Below, piece after piece: positions 40,696 through 51,218 of a stretch of 64,000 bases of DNA. Source of the DNA: Leishmania donovani (taxonomy: Eukaryota; Euglenozoa; Kinetoplastea; Trypanosomatida; Trypanosomatidae); contig NC_018237.1 of assembly GCF_000227135.1 (NCBI RefSeq), positions 494,171-558,170 of the forward strand, given 5' to 3'. Position numbers and translations under genes: made by a program. The stretch's first letter is position 1, and the number at the start of each line of letters is the position of its first letter. The notes below the pieces were generated by a model that saw only the letters and a program-made list of their open reading frames with translations, did not search any database and was not told the DNA's origin.

Positions 40696-41637
40696 ATGTC
40701 CTTCAAAGAGATGCGCCTTGCTTTTGAGGTGAGCAAGAATATTTACGAGAGTTCTCTCCTCACGTTCAAGGGCGTTGACGGATATGACGTGTACAACTGC
40801 TCTCTCCTGTTTCAGTATAAGGGCAAGCACCACCTCTTTGGTCGATTTGAGCGGCGGGAGAAGTCGTCGGATTCGCGGGTGCGCCTCTTTGTGGAGACGG
40901 GGAAGGACGAATACACTGTCGTACCGGACCAGCTCACATACCAGTTGGAGGACCCCTTCGTTTCAAAGGTGCAGGGCAGCCTGTTTTTCGGCGGCACTCA
41001 AGTCATCAAAAGCGGCGGTAATGTGACGGGCTACTTCTGCGACTTTTACCACGGCATGCCACAGCTACTCACATATTACACCACGGGGCCTGATCTCATG
41101 AGGAGCATCCGCATTGTGCAACTTGCCGACGGCACCATCGGCATCTTCTCCCACCACAAGACGGAGAGCTCCTGCCTGATCGGCTTCACCACCGTTAACT
41201 CTCTTAATGAAGTTACGCGCGAGGTGATTGCTGAGGCGAAGCCCATCAATAATGCCCCCTTCCTGGACGCTTGGGGCGGCGTCAACCAGGCGTATCTGCT
41301 CTCCAGCGGGAACATAGGCTGCATCTGCCACCACAGCTACCTTGACAAGGACGCGAACGGGGAGCAGCGCAACGTGTGCTGCATCACATCCTTTGTCTAC
41401 GACCCGAAAACGAACGATACGCACGGCTTTCAGCTAATCGGGACGAGAGGATGCTTTCCCGACTGCCCATCAAAGTCGCCATCGGTTGCCGACCGCGCGT
41501 TCGCCTCCGGCATCGTCATGCGCAACGATGGCAAGTGCGACCTGTACAGCGGGCTGGGCGACACCTGTGAGGGTCGCATCACCATTGACTACCCGTTCGA
41601 GGGGTACGGCACCGTTGTGAATGATTTGGTGTTTTAG
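40696..41637 (+). CDS. MTP: MTP family mannosyltransferase/phosphorylase, array copy E
   Basis: 313 residues, A/B/E subclass although it sits among the other type: 'IFSHHKTESSCLIGF', 'LDAWGGVNQAYLL', 'GCICHHSYLD', 'GTRGCFPDCP'. 'YQLEDPF' intact. 'TTGPDLMRSIRIV' has Leu-Met-Arg-Ser for the usual NMKD and 'GGNVTGYFCDFYHGM' resembles copies A and B. No N-terminal Gly, so no acylation signal. Its 3' end (about 41510-41598) is identical to long stretches of copies F and G, a sign of gene conversion. Upstream frame of 12 codons ignored because the splice AG lies inside it. Confidence 0.9.
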   Translation: MSFKEMRLAFEVSKNIYESSLLTFKGVDGYDVYNCSLLFQYKGKHHLFGRFERREKSSDSRVRLFVETGKDEYTVVPDQLTYQLEDPFVSKVQGSLFFGGTQVIKSGGNVTGYFCDFYHGMPQLLTYYTTGPDLMRSIRIVQLADGTIGIFSHHKTESSCLIGFTTVNSLNEVTREVIAEAKPINNAPFLDAWGGVNQAYLLSSGNIGCICHHSYLDKDANGEQRNVCCITSFVYDPKTNDTHGFQLIGTRGCFPDCPSKSPSVADRAFASGIVMRNDGKCDLYSGLGDTCEGRITIDYPFEGYGTVVNDLVF

Positions 41638-42646
41638 AGGCTGGGACACGAACGTCGGTGAGCACCCCGTCCTTCGTATCTCGCTGATCCTCTTTCTTTC
41701 CCTTCGTTTGCATTGACGGTGTTTGTATGTGTGCTTGTCTTACTCTCCCCCCTGAGCGTCATTAGATGGCTTCATTGGCCTCCCCCTCCAGCACTTTATT
41801 GTTTGCTGCGCATTTCTCCCATTTTTCTGCTGTGATTCCGCATTTGTGCCGGTGTGGCGTTTCCTTTTCATCTAGCTCCTCGTAAGACTGGCTGAGTATA
41901 GCTACTCCTTCCTCTTCTCCAGTGAAATTGCAGCCCCCTTTTTCCCAACTTTCAAGTGTTCATGTTTGTCTGTGTCCACCCCCTGCTCGCCGCCGCGGTG
42001 GTGGAACACCAAGGGCTCCTCCATGCAGGTCTGCGTGCTCATTCTGCCCCAACTCATTACGTCAGCGCGTGACGCCTCGATTACTCACTCACAGGACTGC
42101 ACTTGGTGACGGCTCTTGCGAGCCACACACCCAACTTCACACCTCCCCCTCCTCTCCGCCACGTGTACCACCACTGTTCCCTTTTCTCTCTTCCATACTC
42201 GTACCCTATATCGCTTCACTGGCGGTGGCAGCCCACCAGGGAGCCGATTCAGGCCACGCCTACAAATATCCATACCCACGCGCACACCCGCATACACCCT
42301 GTGCATATTCGCTTCCCTCATCTCACACCCTCTCTTCTCTCGCCTCACTTCCTCGTTTCAGTATCTCCCGTGCTTTCCTTGGGCCGTTCAGCGGGTTCTT
42401 GTTTTTGTAGCGTTGGGCAAACACATACATCATCGAAGACAATCAACCATACATAAACTTGCATAGGTCTCGTCTCTCTCTCTTTCCCTTTCCTCTGTGC
42501 ATGTTTCCCCCCTTTTCTTCTTTGGCTACCGTTTTTACTAACGTGTATCGCCCCCTCTATCCTCACCGGCACGCCAAGATAGTCGAAGCTGTTCCTATTG
42601 CCCCCTCTCTCTTTCACTCACACGGACATTTGAGTCGGCCGGCAAG
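41638..42646. other. Intergenic between MTP copies E and F
   Basis: 1 kb, pyrimidine-rich, no SIDER and no gene. Frames of 116-162 codons in three overlapping phases are typical of low-complexity C/T-rich sequence. Confidence 0.55.
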
Positions 42647-43597
42647 ATGAGCTCGCCCCAGGTGGTTCGTGAGGCCAAAAAGGCGTTCGAGGCCAACAAG
42701 CGTGTCTACGAGAGCGTGCTGCTCACTTTCAAAGGTGTTGACGGCTATGACGTGTACAACTGCTCCGTCCCCTTCTCCTACAAGGGCAAGACGCACATCT
42801 ACGGCCGCGTTGAAAAGCGCGATATTTGGGCCGCTTCGCATGTGCGGCTCTTCGAGGAGACGGGCAAGGATGAGTTCACGGCGGTGCCGGACGGGATGAC
42901 GTGGTTGTTGGAGGACCCCTTCGTGTCCAGGGTGAAGGGTGAAGCCCTCTTCGGCGGCACACGCGTTCGCAAGGTCAGCGACCGCCTCTTAAGCTACTAC
43001 TGCGACTTCTTCCGTGGCGGGATCGAGCAGGGTCTCTACTTCACGACAGGCCCCGACAACATGAAGGACATTCGCTGTGTGGAGCTGGCGAATGGCAGCA
43101 TAGGCGTTTTTTCCCGTCCCAAGACGGATGTCTACACCTGCATCGGCTTCACCATCATCGACGACCTGAGCGAGTTGACACAAAAGGTGATTAATGAGGC
43201 AGAGCCGCTTAATGTCCTTCACGCCGGTGCTTGGGGCGGCGTGAATCAGGCGTACCTTCTCACCTCCGGCAAGGTTGGGTGCATCGCACACTACAGCTAC
43301 AACAGCAAGGACGACAAGGACCGCCCGACGTCGGTTTATCTGAACTACTCCTTCGTTCTGGACCCTGAGACGAAGCAAGCAGAGATGGAGCGCATCATTG
43401 GCACCCGTAGCTGCTATCCGGATTACCCTGTCAAGACAGAGAAGCTCATAGACTGCGCCTTTTCCTCTGGTATCGTTATGCGTGAGGATGGCAAGTGCGA
43501 CCTGTACAGCGGGCTGGGCGACACCTGTGAGGGTCGCATCACCATTGACTACCCGTTCGAGGGATGTGGTGCAGTCGTTGATCAGCTCTCGTTTTGA
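42647..43597 (+). CDS. MTP: MTP family mannosyltransferase/phosphorylase, array copy F
   Basis: 316 residues, C/D/F/G subclass: 'VFSRPKTDVYTCIGF', 'AGAWGGVNQAYLL', 'GCIAHYSYNS', 'GTRSCYPDYP'. 'WLLEDPF' present. 'CDFFRGGIEQGLYF' is like copy C. Mosaic: bases 42684-42889 match copies D and G, while the last 75 coding bases or so (43496-43563) match copy E. N-terminus MSSPQVVREAKKAFEANK adds five residues over copy D. No SIDER follows. Confidence 0.9.
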   Translation: MSSPQVVREAKKAFEANKRVYESVLLTFKGVDGYDVYNCSVPFSYKGKTHIYGRVEKRDIWAASHVRLFEETGKDEFTAVPDGMTWLLEDPFVSRVKGEALFGGTRVRKVSDRLLSYYCDFFRGGIEQGLYFTTGPDNMKDIRCVELANGSIGVFSRPKTDVYTCIGFTIIDDLSELTQKVINEAEPLNVLHAGAWGGVNQAYLLTSGKVGCIAHYSYNSKDDKDRPTSVYLNYSFVLDPETKQAEMERIIGTRSCYPDYPVKTEKLIDCAFSSGIVMREDGKCDLYSGLGDTCEGRITIDYPFEGCGAVVDQLSF

Positions 43598-45945
43598 GCA
43601 CCCTCTCACCCACTCACCCACACACACACCCAGACACACACACACTCACATGCAAACGGGCCAAGATACACAAACTCATATGCACGTTCCCCAAACTCAC
43701 CAAAGAATGCTCCACCACAGGGGGCGTGTACGTGTTCTCTTTCTTCCTCTTGTTTCTCTTTTGCTTCTGGTTCAACGTTGACATAGAGATCCCACACGCG
43801 CTTTTTTTTGTGCTCAATGGCGTGCTGGCGACTTCCCCTTCCTCTTGCTTCTTTCCCTTGAGACAGCTTTACATGTGTGCCCGTGCGTGCGTGCTCGTTC
43901 TCTTGCTCTATAGCTAATTTTAGTAGGGTCTACTCGTACGCACACCCGTATGCTCACCTCTGATCTTCGCTCAAAGACACCCACCCACACACACAAACTC
44001 AAACAAATGTACCCACACGTCCTCGCTCTCAACGAAACAAAAACGCACGAAAAGATAAGGCCTCGGCTCTTTCTTCTCGCGCGGGAGTGAGTGCAGCCGT
44101 AAGCAGAGAGTTGGTGGGTAGCTGGATGTCTGGGGCAGTGCGCGACACCGCCTCACCCTATACATCTCTCCGAAGCTGCAGCGCACGCCCTTACTACAGC
44201 GAGAGCAGGACGAGATGGACACGCCACAAACGGCGACTCTTTGAGCGGCCCTGTTGTCTTTCTGGAAAGCGTGAGGGTATACGACGTGGCTGTTGTTGCG
44301 GCTCGTGTAGCGCCTCTTCTGAGGTCGTGGAGGCGGCGTTGCATAAAGTTCAAGCTACCGCACGACGATTCGCCAAGGATCTTCGTGCCGACTGGATGTG
44401 TGTGCTTGTGGGTGGCGGTGTAGTTCATGCAAACCCCCATCATGACTTGTTGTTGCAATCGAGGCAAAGCGCATGCGACGGAGTGGTGCGTTGCAGCCTT
44501 TACACCTTTTCCCTTCTATCTCGCTCGTCCGCTTTCCTTTCGATGTGCAGCCAAATTGGACACCACGAGCACACTTCTACACACGGTTGCGGTGCACTGT
44601 CTTTTATTTCGCTTCTCTATACACGTGTGTGTGTATTGGTGTGCCTCTGTGTACCTGGGTGTGTGCCTGTGTCTCTGTGTATGTATGTGCGCGCGGCCTG
44701 TTGTTCTGTCGTGTATTTTTTTTTTGCTGGTCTCCATCTCTGTCTGAGCCCGTCTCTTTTCTCCATCCGTGTGTGCTGCTGTGAGCGGTGTTGCGTGCTT
44801 CTGTGTGCTTCCTTTCCCTGCGTGCATGTGTCTTCTTCTGTTGATCTTCTTCGTTAGCTTCGTCTTGCTCTGTCGCTCTCTTCCTCTCGGGTTTCATCCT
44901 GATTTGCTTTTGGTGCGATGCCAGTATTTCTTGTCCATCCATATTTTCGTTGAGCTAGCTCTCTCTCCCAGCCTGCCTGTTTCTGTGTGGTCTGTGTGCC
45001 GGTGTGCGTCTTTCTCTGTGTATCTCTGGAACGCCCGTTTGTATGTTCCATCTCGAAATCCAAACATACGCACATACGCACAAACGCACGCACCGACACA
45101 CCCGCGCACAAAACGCAAACAAACGAAGACGCACACACGCGCCGATCGACTCTTACGATTCTTCCACTAGATGGATTCATTTTGAACAACGCAGGGAGAT
45201 ATATGGTAGAAGAGGTGGCCAGCCAGCATACGGAGACACTTACAAGAGGCGGTGTAATGTACTTCACCCCTACCTTTGCCCATGTGCTGCTGAGAGGAAG
45301 GTTCTCACGGATCGTCCTCTTCCACAGCCCGACGCATATGGCACGCGCACGCAGGATGTACGCGGTTTCGTTGCAGTGACGCAGTACACGCCCTTTGTGA
45401 GGGATGAATGAGTTCAAGGGCACACGCAGCCGCTCCTAAACCCGCTTGTTCACTCTCCAAACGTCAGCCACGCAGATATCGGCATCAACATTGAACTCTA
45501 CTTCTCTCTTTGCTTCCGTGGCACACGCTTTTTCGTGTTTCTCCTGTGGGCGCCTTTTTCCAAACCTTTGCGCCCTCCTCTGCTCTCAGAGGTGTCCTCG
45601 TACGCGTTGTTTCGACAATACGGCAGGCAACCCCAGACCCAGAATCCGCTCCCTCCCTCTCAGCTTCTTCCACCTTTCCTTTTAGTTACTGCTGGGCCCT
45701 CTTTGTCTCTCTTCCCTCTTTGTTTTGTGGACTTCTCGCTTCTGTCGTTCTACGCACTCGCCACCTCCCCCCTCTTCGTCCTTAGTGTGTCCGCGATCTG
45801 TCCGATCACCGGCACTGTGTGTCTATTCCACTGTCTGGGGCTTGCCATTACGCTCGTGCACGTACACACACACATACATACACAACTACGCACTTGCTGT
45901 CCTCTCTTCCTCCATACACACTTCTCTCTAGTGCAGAGTGTGCAG
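43598..45945. other. Intergenic between MTP copies F and G
   Basis: 2.35 kb with CA-rich and TG-rich tracts (43620-43650, 44625-44690, 45060-45120). A 256-codon plus frame at about 44087-44857 changes from a basic Cys-rich start to a low-complexity Cys/Val/Ser tail through TG repeats; not credible. Acceptor for copy G: CTTCTCTCTAG, AG at 45930-45931. Confidence 0.55.
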
Positions 45946-46881
45946 ATGTCGTTGAAGGCTCTCAAGGCGTCATTCGAGGCCAACAAGCGTGTCTACGAGA
46001 GCGTGCTGCTCACTTTCAAAGGTGTTGACGGCTATGACGTGTACAACTGCTCCGTTCCCTTCTCCTACAAGGGCAAGACGCACATCTACGGCCGCGTTGA
46101 AAAGCGCGATATTTGGGCCGCTTCGCATGTGCGGCTCTTCGAGGAGACGGGCAAGGATGAGTTCACGGCGGTGCCGGAGCTCAGCTGGGAGTTGGAGGAC
46201 CCGTACATTCAAAATGTGAAAGGGGAGATGATCTTCGGCGGCACGCGCGTTCGCAAGAACGGCAACGAGATCCTCAGCTACTACGGCTACTTCTACCGTG
46301 GCACGCCGGTGGAGTTGAACTACTTCACGACAGGCCCTGACTACATGAAGGATATTCGCGTGGTTCTGCTTCAAGATGGCCGTCTCGGCGTCTTCTCGCG
46401 CGTTCGAACGAAGGCGGAAGTATACGTAGGATTCTCCACGGTCGACACCATTGACCACCTAACAACGGAGGTCATCGCAGCGGCGAAGGCGATCGATTTC
46501 ATCAAGCCAGGGACGTGGGGCGGCGTGAACCAGGCGTATCTGTTATCGAGCGGTAAAATTGGCTGCATCGGCCACTTCGCGTACAACGACACAAAACCAT
46601 CTGGGGAGCCGCTCACGGTATACATCAATATCTCCTTCATTTTTGACGCCGAGACACGCCAGCTGGAAACCGAGCATGTGATTGGAACAAAGTCGTGCTA
46701 TCCACCCTGCCCGGCAAAGCTACCGACCCTCGAGGACTGCGTTTTCGCCTCCGGCATCGTCATGCGCAACGATGGCAAGTGCGACCTGTACAGCGGTCTT
46801 GGCGACACCCACGAGGGCCGCATCACCATTGACTACCCGTTCGATGGATATGGTAACATCGTTGGCCGAATGATCTTCTAG
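45946..46881 (+). CDS. MTP: MTP family mannosyltransferase/phosphorylase, array copy G
   Basis: 311 residues, C/D/F/G subclass: 'VFSRVRTKAEVYVGF', 'PGTWGGVNQAYLL', 'GCIGHFAYND' (His-Phe, the only such copy), 'GTKSCYPPCP'. The key block reads 'WELEDPYIQNV', with Tyr after EDP. Shares the FEANKRVYESV...DEFTAVP 5' segment with copies D and F. Loss of the Tyr/His at the second His position and Phe here may tune the phosphate or acceptor site. A frame extends 137 codons upstream through CA repeats and the splice acceptor; start taken at 45946. A SIDER element begins about 300 bases after the stop. Confidence 0.9.
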   Translation: MSLKALKASFEANKRVYESVLLTFKGVDGYDVYNCSVPFSYKGKTHIYGRVEKRDIWAASHVRLFEETGKDEFTAVPELSWELEDPYIQNVKGEMIFGGTRVRKNGNEILSYYGYFYRGTPVELNYFTTGPDYMKDIRVVLLQDGRLGVFSRVRTKAEVYVGFSTVDTIDHLTTEVIAAAKAIDFIKPGTWGGVNQAYLLSSGKIGCIGHFAYNDTKPSGEPLTVYINISFIFDAETRQLETEHVIGTKSCYPPCPAKLPTLEDCVFASGIVMRNDGKCDLYSGLGDTHEGRITIDYPFDGYGNIVGRMIF

Positions 46882-47181
46882 GCCATCGGATTCCCAGCCT
46901 TCCTACTCACTTTCCGCTGCCCATTACTTTCACATTGTCGGTGCTTTCTGTAGTCTTCTCCCATTTTTATCGGTTCTGTCCGCGCCATCACTACCGCCCC
47001 TACTACTTTCGTGATCAGCTGTGCCTGCCGCCGGCAATCTTTTTAAACTAGTTTACCTAACCAGCGCCATCACTACCCTTCGCCACCCTTTTTACTTCAC
47101 TCTGTCGACGTGCACTGTGTGGCTGAGAGTTATTTGGTGCCTCACGAATGTCTCTCGTTTTTTTTTTTGACTGCTCTATGC

Positions 47182-47733
47182 TCCTGATGATGTGAGGATA
47201 CACCTCTCCGTGTGTGGTGTCAGGGCTCAGTACCCCGACTCTGCGTGAGGGGAAGCCATGCACCCTCTTAACCCCTGTCGATGTCAAGCCACCTCTGGTT
47301 GTGCCAGCGACAATCACCCACGCGGTTGAGGATGCCAGAGCGATGCATGGCTGCTGATGTCGGCGGTGGGGTGGTGGACGGCGTTGCGTTGGAGCGGCCT
47401 GAGACAGCGAACACGCGTGTGCCATCCACATCATGGGCACAGTGCCAATGCCACTCCAATGCATCTTCACCCCGCCCTGGCACTGCCTGCAGGTGTGGGG
47501 CGCCTGAGCCACCTCGAGGGGGGGATGCATCAGGTGGCTGCCGGCACCATGGGAGCGGCTGTGAGGCGACCTGACCTGCGAGGCAGGGGGGCGGGTAGAG
47601 TGTGAGGCAGAGGCTGTGCTGCGGTGCCCACGTGGGCATTGCGGTAGCACTTGTCTGCTGCTGCATGGCACCACGCGATGGGGACGCTGTGACGGGCCGG
47701 GGGTAGGGTGGAGGTCAGATCATACGGTATGAG
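47182..47733 (+). mobile_element. SIDER-type retroposon, copy 7
   Basis: Full-length, sense with MTP copy G. Same body as copies 4-6; the first P1 base is T (TCCTGA), still able to wobble-pair with the G of TCAGGG. First-type 3' end, followed by an A-rich stretch (CTAAAAAAGAAAAG). Confidence 0.87.
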
Positions 47734-48953
47734 AACGGGGACTGGCTAAAAAAGAAAAGTTTTGCTCTGTGTTTGCTCTTGTCTGTTTTGGGACTTTGTA
47801 TATCTTTTTTTTTTGCATCTGCTTTTGTTTCTGTGATGGCTTGCGTCGACATCTCTGTCTCTCTCTCTCTGCGTCTGAGCAACTATTATTCTGCGATGAC
47901 GTACCGGAGCACACCCTCTTCTTCGTGCTTGCCTGTTCCTTCATGCTCCCCCTCTAGACCACTCTAGGACAATGTCGCGGCTGGTCGAATCGCGGACAAG
48001 GCCGAATAAGAGGAGACCAAAAGAGAAAGGCAGGCACGGCAGCACGGTGTCACCCCTTGTGCACAGAGAACAAAATGAATCTCAACAAAGAGGGTGAACG
48101 AAAGAAAGCAGTCACTACTGACATAGCCGGCACTTAGATGGTGCTGAAGTGCCGTGAGATGCTTTCTTCCTTCCTCAGATCCCTTGTCCTCTCGCAGGCG
48201 TGCTGCCAAGGCCCTTCTTCATTCTCTTTCTCAGAGAGTCTCGAGTGTGCCACCCACAACTGTTTGTGAAGGGAGGGAGAAGTGAGGTCCTGTGGCTCGT
48301 GGCGAGGTCCCTACCCCTCACCACAAGCCGTCTCACTTCCGTAATGAGCATCAACCGAGCCAGAGGAACTTGTGGCGTTTCATGTTTTTCGACCTTGTCC
48401 CGCTCCCTCCCTCTCGCGCGCTACTTGTCTGTGAATAGAAATGTGATCATACACCTCCCCCTTGTGCACCATCTCTCTCTTGTTCTCACCCTGCTCTCCA
48501 CATATGCGCGAACGATGCACCGCAACGGATGCGCTCGCCTCTTTTACCACCGCCCCTGCTATACTCGACTGGGCAACACACGCATCAACGTTTTCCATCG
48601 ATCCTCAACTCCAAAAGCTGCCGTTCTCTTCGCTCTCTTTTCCTGTCTCTCCTCTTTATCACCCTGACTGTTTCACTTGATAATCCTTTCTATTTCTTCA
48701 TATAACGTTCTCTCTCTTTACCGTTTTGAGTCATCTCGCCCCCTTTTCTTTAGTGTTCTGCTTTGTGCTCTTCTTCAGACGCGTACTCACTCACCTTTCC
48801 CCTCCCTGCCATCCTCTTCAGCTGAACCAAGGCTATACGACTACATTCATTTGTTATTCAATCCTTATCTCTTCGTCTCCCCTTCAACTCCAGGCTCCTC
48901 TTCTCCGCCCACCTTTTCGGGAACCTAAACAGATCAACGCCAGTACCACGAAA
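47734..48953. other. Intergenic before phosphate transporter
   Basis: 1.2 kb, pyrimidine-rich. A good splice acceptor, CCTCCCTGCCATCCTCTTCAG, has AG at 48820-48821, 133 bases before the ATG at 48954. No gene visible. Confidence 0.55.
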
Positions 48954-49267
48954 ATGGCGAATGTCAACCCCTATTTGTGGATCGTCATCGTGGGCGGCTT
49001 CGTTTCGTTCCTCACCGGCGCCGGTGTGGGCATGAACGATTTGGCCAACGCCTTTGGTACCACGTATGGTGCGCGCATTCTCACCCTCACGCAGATTGTC
49101 ATCGTAGCCTCTGTTTGCGAATTTGGCGGTGCGGTGACGCTCGGTGGTGAGGTGACGTCGACCATCTCCAGTGGGGTTGCCGACCCCAAGGATTTCGCGA
49201 AACAGCCATATGTCTTCATGTACGGTATGCTTTGCGCCTGTGGCGCCGCCTTCTGCTGGCTGGCGAT
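48954..49267 (+). CDS. 5' end of PiT phosphate transporter, duplicated at contig edge
   Basis: The first 314 coding bases of the transporter, ending at an N-gap. From 48951 to 49267 (317 bases) it is identical, base for base, to 49369-49685. The upstream sequence here is the genuine 5' UTR with its splice acceptor. I read this as one gene whose contig ends were not merged; a real tandem copy with a collapsed middle is the alternative. Confidence 0.7.
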
Positions 49268-49368
49268 NNNNNNNNNNNNNNNNNNNNNNNNNNNNNNNNN
49301 NNNNNNNNNNNNNNNNNNNNNNNNNNNNNNNNNNNNNNNNNNNNNNNNNNNNNNNNNNNNNNNNNNNN
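49268..49368. other. Assembly gap of 101 N
   Basis: Run of N flanked by a perfect 317-base direct repeat; gap length is probably arbitrary. Confidence 0.98.
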
Positions 49369-49371
49369 AAA

Positions 49372-50853
49372 ATGGCGAATGTCAACCCCTATTTGTGGAT
49401 CGTCATCGTGGGCGGCTTCGTTTCGTTCCTCACCGGCGCCGGTGTGGGCATGAACGATTTGGCCAACGCCTTTGGTACCACGTATGGTGCGCGCATTCTC
49501 ACCCTCACGCAGATTGTCATCGTAGCCTCTGTTTGCGAATTTGGCGGTGCGGTGACGCTCGGTGGTGAGGTGACGTCGACCATCTCCAGTGGGGTTGCCG
49601 ACCCCAAGGATTTCGCGAAACAGCCATATGTCTTCATGTACGGTATGCTTTGCGCCTGTGGCGCCGCCTTCTGCTGGCTGGCGATTGCCACGTGGCTGCG
49701 TCTTCCCGTGTCGTCGACACACAGCATCTGCGGTGGCGTGATCGGCTTCGCGCTGGTCTACGGCGGCGGTGGTGCGGTGAGCTGGGCGAAGAGGAAGGAC
49801 GACTTCCCGTTCTTCAGCGGTGTGGCCCCGATTGTCGCCTCCTGGTTCATTTCGCCTGTGCTCACCGGCGCTGTATCGGCTATCATCTACAGCCTGGTTC
49901 GCTTCCTCGTGCTTCGCCCTAAGAACTGTGTGAAGCGCGCGATGTACACCCTGCCCGTTGTTGTGGCCATTGCCTTCTTCCTGGAGTCTTTCTTCGTGCT
50001 CTTCAAGGGCGCGTCGAAGCGCCTCAAGTGGTCGGTGGGCAAAGCTGCCTGGGTGGCTGCGTGCATTGGCGCCGGCGCTGGCGTGCTCTCGTGCGCCTTC
50101 ATTCCCCTTCTGAAGCGCTTGGTTGCTCGTGACGAGGCGCATGCCTTCGCTGCGTCTGACGAGCGTCCGAGCACGACGGAGGGATCAACTCAGCGCAAAC
50201 CGCTCAACAACGAGGACGTGCACAAGGCTCGTGAGGTCACTGGCGACGTTGTTAGCCAATCGGAGGCCTCCGACTCAGAGCAATCGGAGGAGCGCCAGGT
50301 CACTGGTGCCAGCGGCCTTCAGGTCCAGCAGTACGAATGGCGTGCCGAGCGCGTGTTTCGCTACCTGCAGGTGTTCACCGCCATCTGCGCCTCCTTTGCC
50401 CACGGCGCGAGCGATGTCAGTAACGCCGTCGGCCCGCTTGCCGCCATCTACCAGGTGTACCAGACGGGCGGTGTGGAGAAGAGCTCCTCTGTTCCGATCT
50501 GGGTGCTGTGCCTCGGTGGTGCCGGTCTCGTTTTGGGTCTCTCCACCTTCGGTATCCGGCTGATGCGTCTGATGGGTGAGGATCTGACCGTCATCACTCC
50601 GAGCCGCGGCTTCTCTGCGGAGCTGTCGGCCGCGCTCGTCGTGTCGTTCGCCTCCGGCTATGGCATTCCCGTCTCGTCCACTCACTGCATCACTGGTGGT
50701 GTCATCGCCGTCAGCATCGTCGATGTTGGCTTCCTGAACATCCGCTGGCTCATGGTGCTGAAGATGTACGGTGGCTGGGTGTTTACTCTCGTGATCACCG
50801 CCATTATCTCGGCCATGTTCTTTGCCCAGGGTGCTAGCGCCCCTGCCATGTAG
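49372..50853 (+). CDS. PiT-family inorganic phosphate transporter (Pho89-like)
   Basis: 493 residues, complete. Two inverted family signatures are visible: GMNDLANAFGT at residues 26-36 and HGASDVSNAVGP at 344-355, corresponding to the PiT signature GANDVANAxGP. About ten to twelve hydrophobic spans flank a hydrophilic central loop (about residues 255-330; acidic and Ser-rich with SEASDSEQSEE). Such proteins import inorganic phosphate with Na+ or H+ at the plasma membrane. Both halves have the SSTHSICGG / SSTHCITGG motif. It lies directly downstream of the MTP array, whose enzymes use phosphate for mannan breakdown. Leishmania often has this gene in two tandem copies; only one is supported here. 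Confidence 0.92.
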   Translation: MANVNPYLWIVIVGGFVSFLTGAGVGMNDLANAFGTTYGARILTLTQIVIVASVCEFGGAVTLGGEVTSTISSGVADPKDFAKQPYVFMYGMLCACGAAFCWLAIATWLRLPVSSTHSICGGVIGFALVYGGGGAVSWAKRKDDFPFFSGVAPIVASWFISPVLTGAVSAIIYSLVRFLVLRPKNCVKRAMYTLPVVVAIAFFLESFFVLFKGASKRLKWSVGKAAWVAACIGAGAGVLSCAFIPLLKRLVARDEAHAFAASDERPSTTEGSTQRKPLNNEDVHKAREVTGDVVSQSEASDSEQSEERQVTGASGLQVQQYEWRAERVFRYLQVFTAICASFAHGASDVSNAVGPLAAIYQVYQTGGVEKSSSVPIWVLCLGGAGLVLGLSTFGIRLMRLMGEDLTVITPSRGFSAELSAALVVSFASGYGIPVSSTHCITGGVIAVSIVDVGFLNIRWLMVLKMYGGWVFTLVITAIISAMFFAQGASAPAM

Positions 50854-51182
50854 ATCTCTCTTTGCGTGCGCTCCTGAATGTGGCAGTTAAATGTTTACGT
50901 CGTGAGAAAAGTATTTCCCCCTTCTTTTTGCCGGTATCACTTCGTAGTTTCTGGTGCTGAACTATTTGCAAAGCCCCGCTGCTCGCCAGACACCTTCTTT
51001 TTCCCCTCTTTGCTTCATGCCCATTTGAGATTGTCTCATGTGTGTACTTTCTGCTGTATGTGAGGTGCGTGTGTGCGTGTGTGCTTGTGTTTTTTGCCGT
51101 ATTATGAGTTTTCAAGGTACATGAACAGTTGTCCACGCTCGAAGGCACCTACGACGGACACGCAGCTGTGCACACACATTTA

Positions 51183-51185
<3 letters not shown>

Positions 51186-51213
<28 letters not shown>
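51186..51213. repeat. (CA)n microsatellite
   Basis: Pure CA dinucleotide run of about 28 bases. Confidence 0.9.

Positions 51214-51218
<5 letters not shown>

Noticed and set aside
44087..44857. 256-codon plus-strand ORF between MTP copies F and G
   Set aside because: Composition changes abruptly and the tail is translated TG repeat; minus strand is open too.
48954..49267. A second, truncated phosphate transporter gene
   Set aside because: Perfect identity with the start of the full gene over 317 bases at a gap edge is better explained by unmerged contigs.
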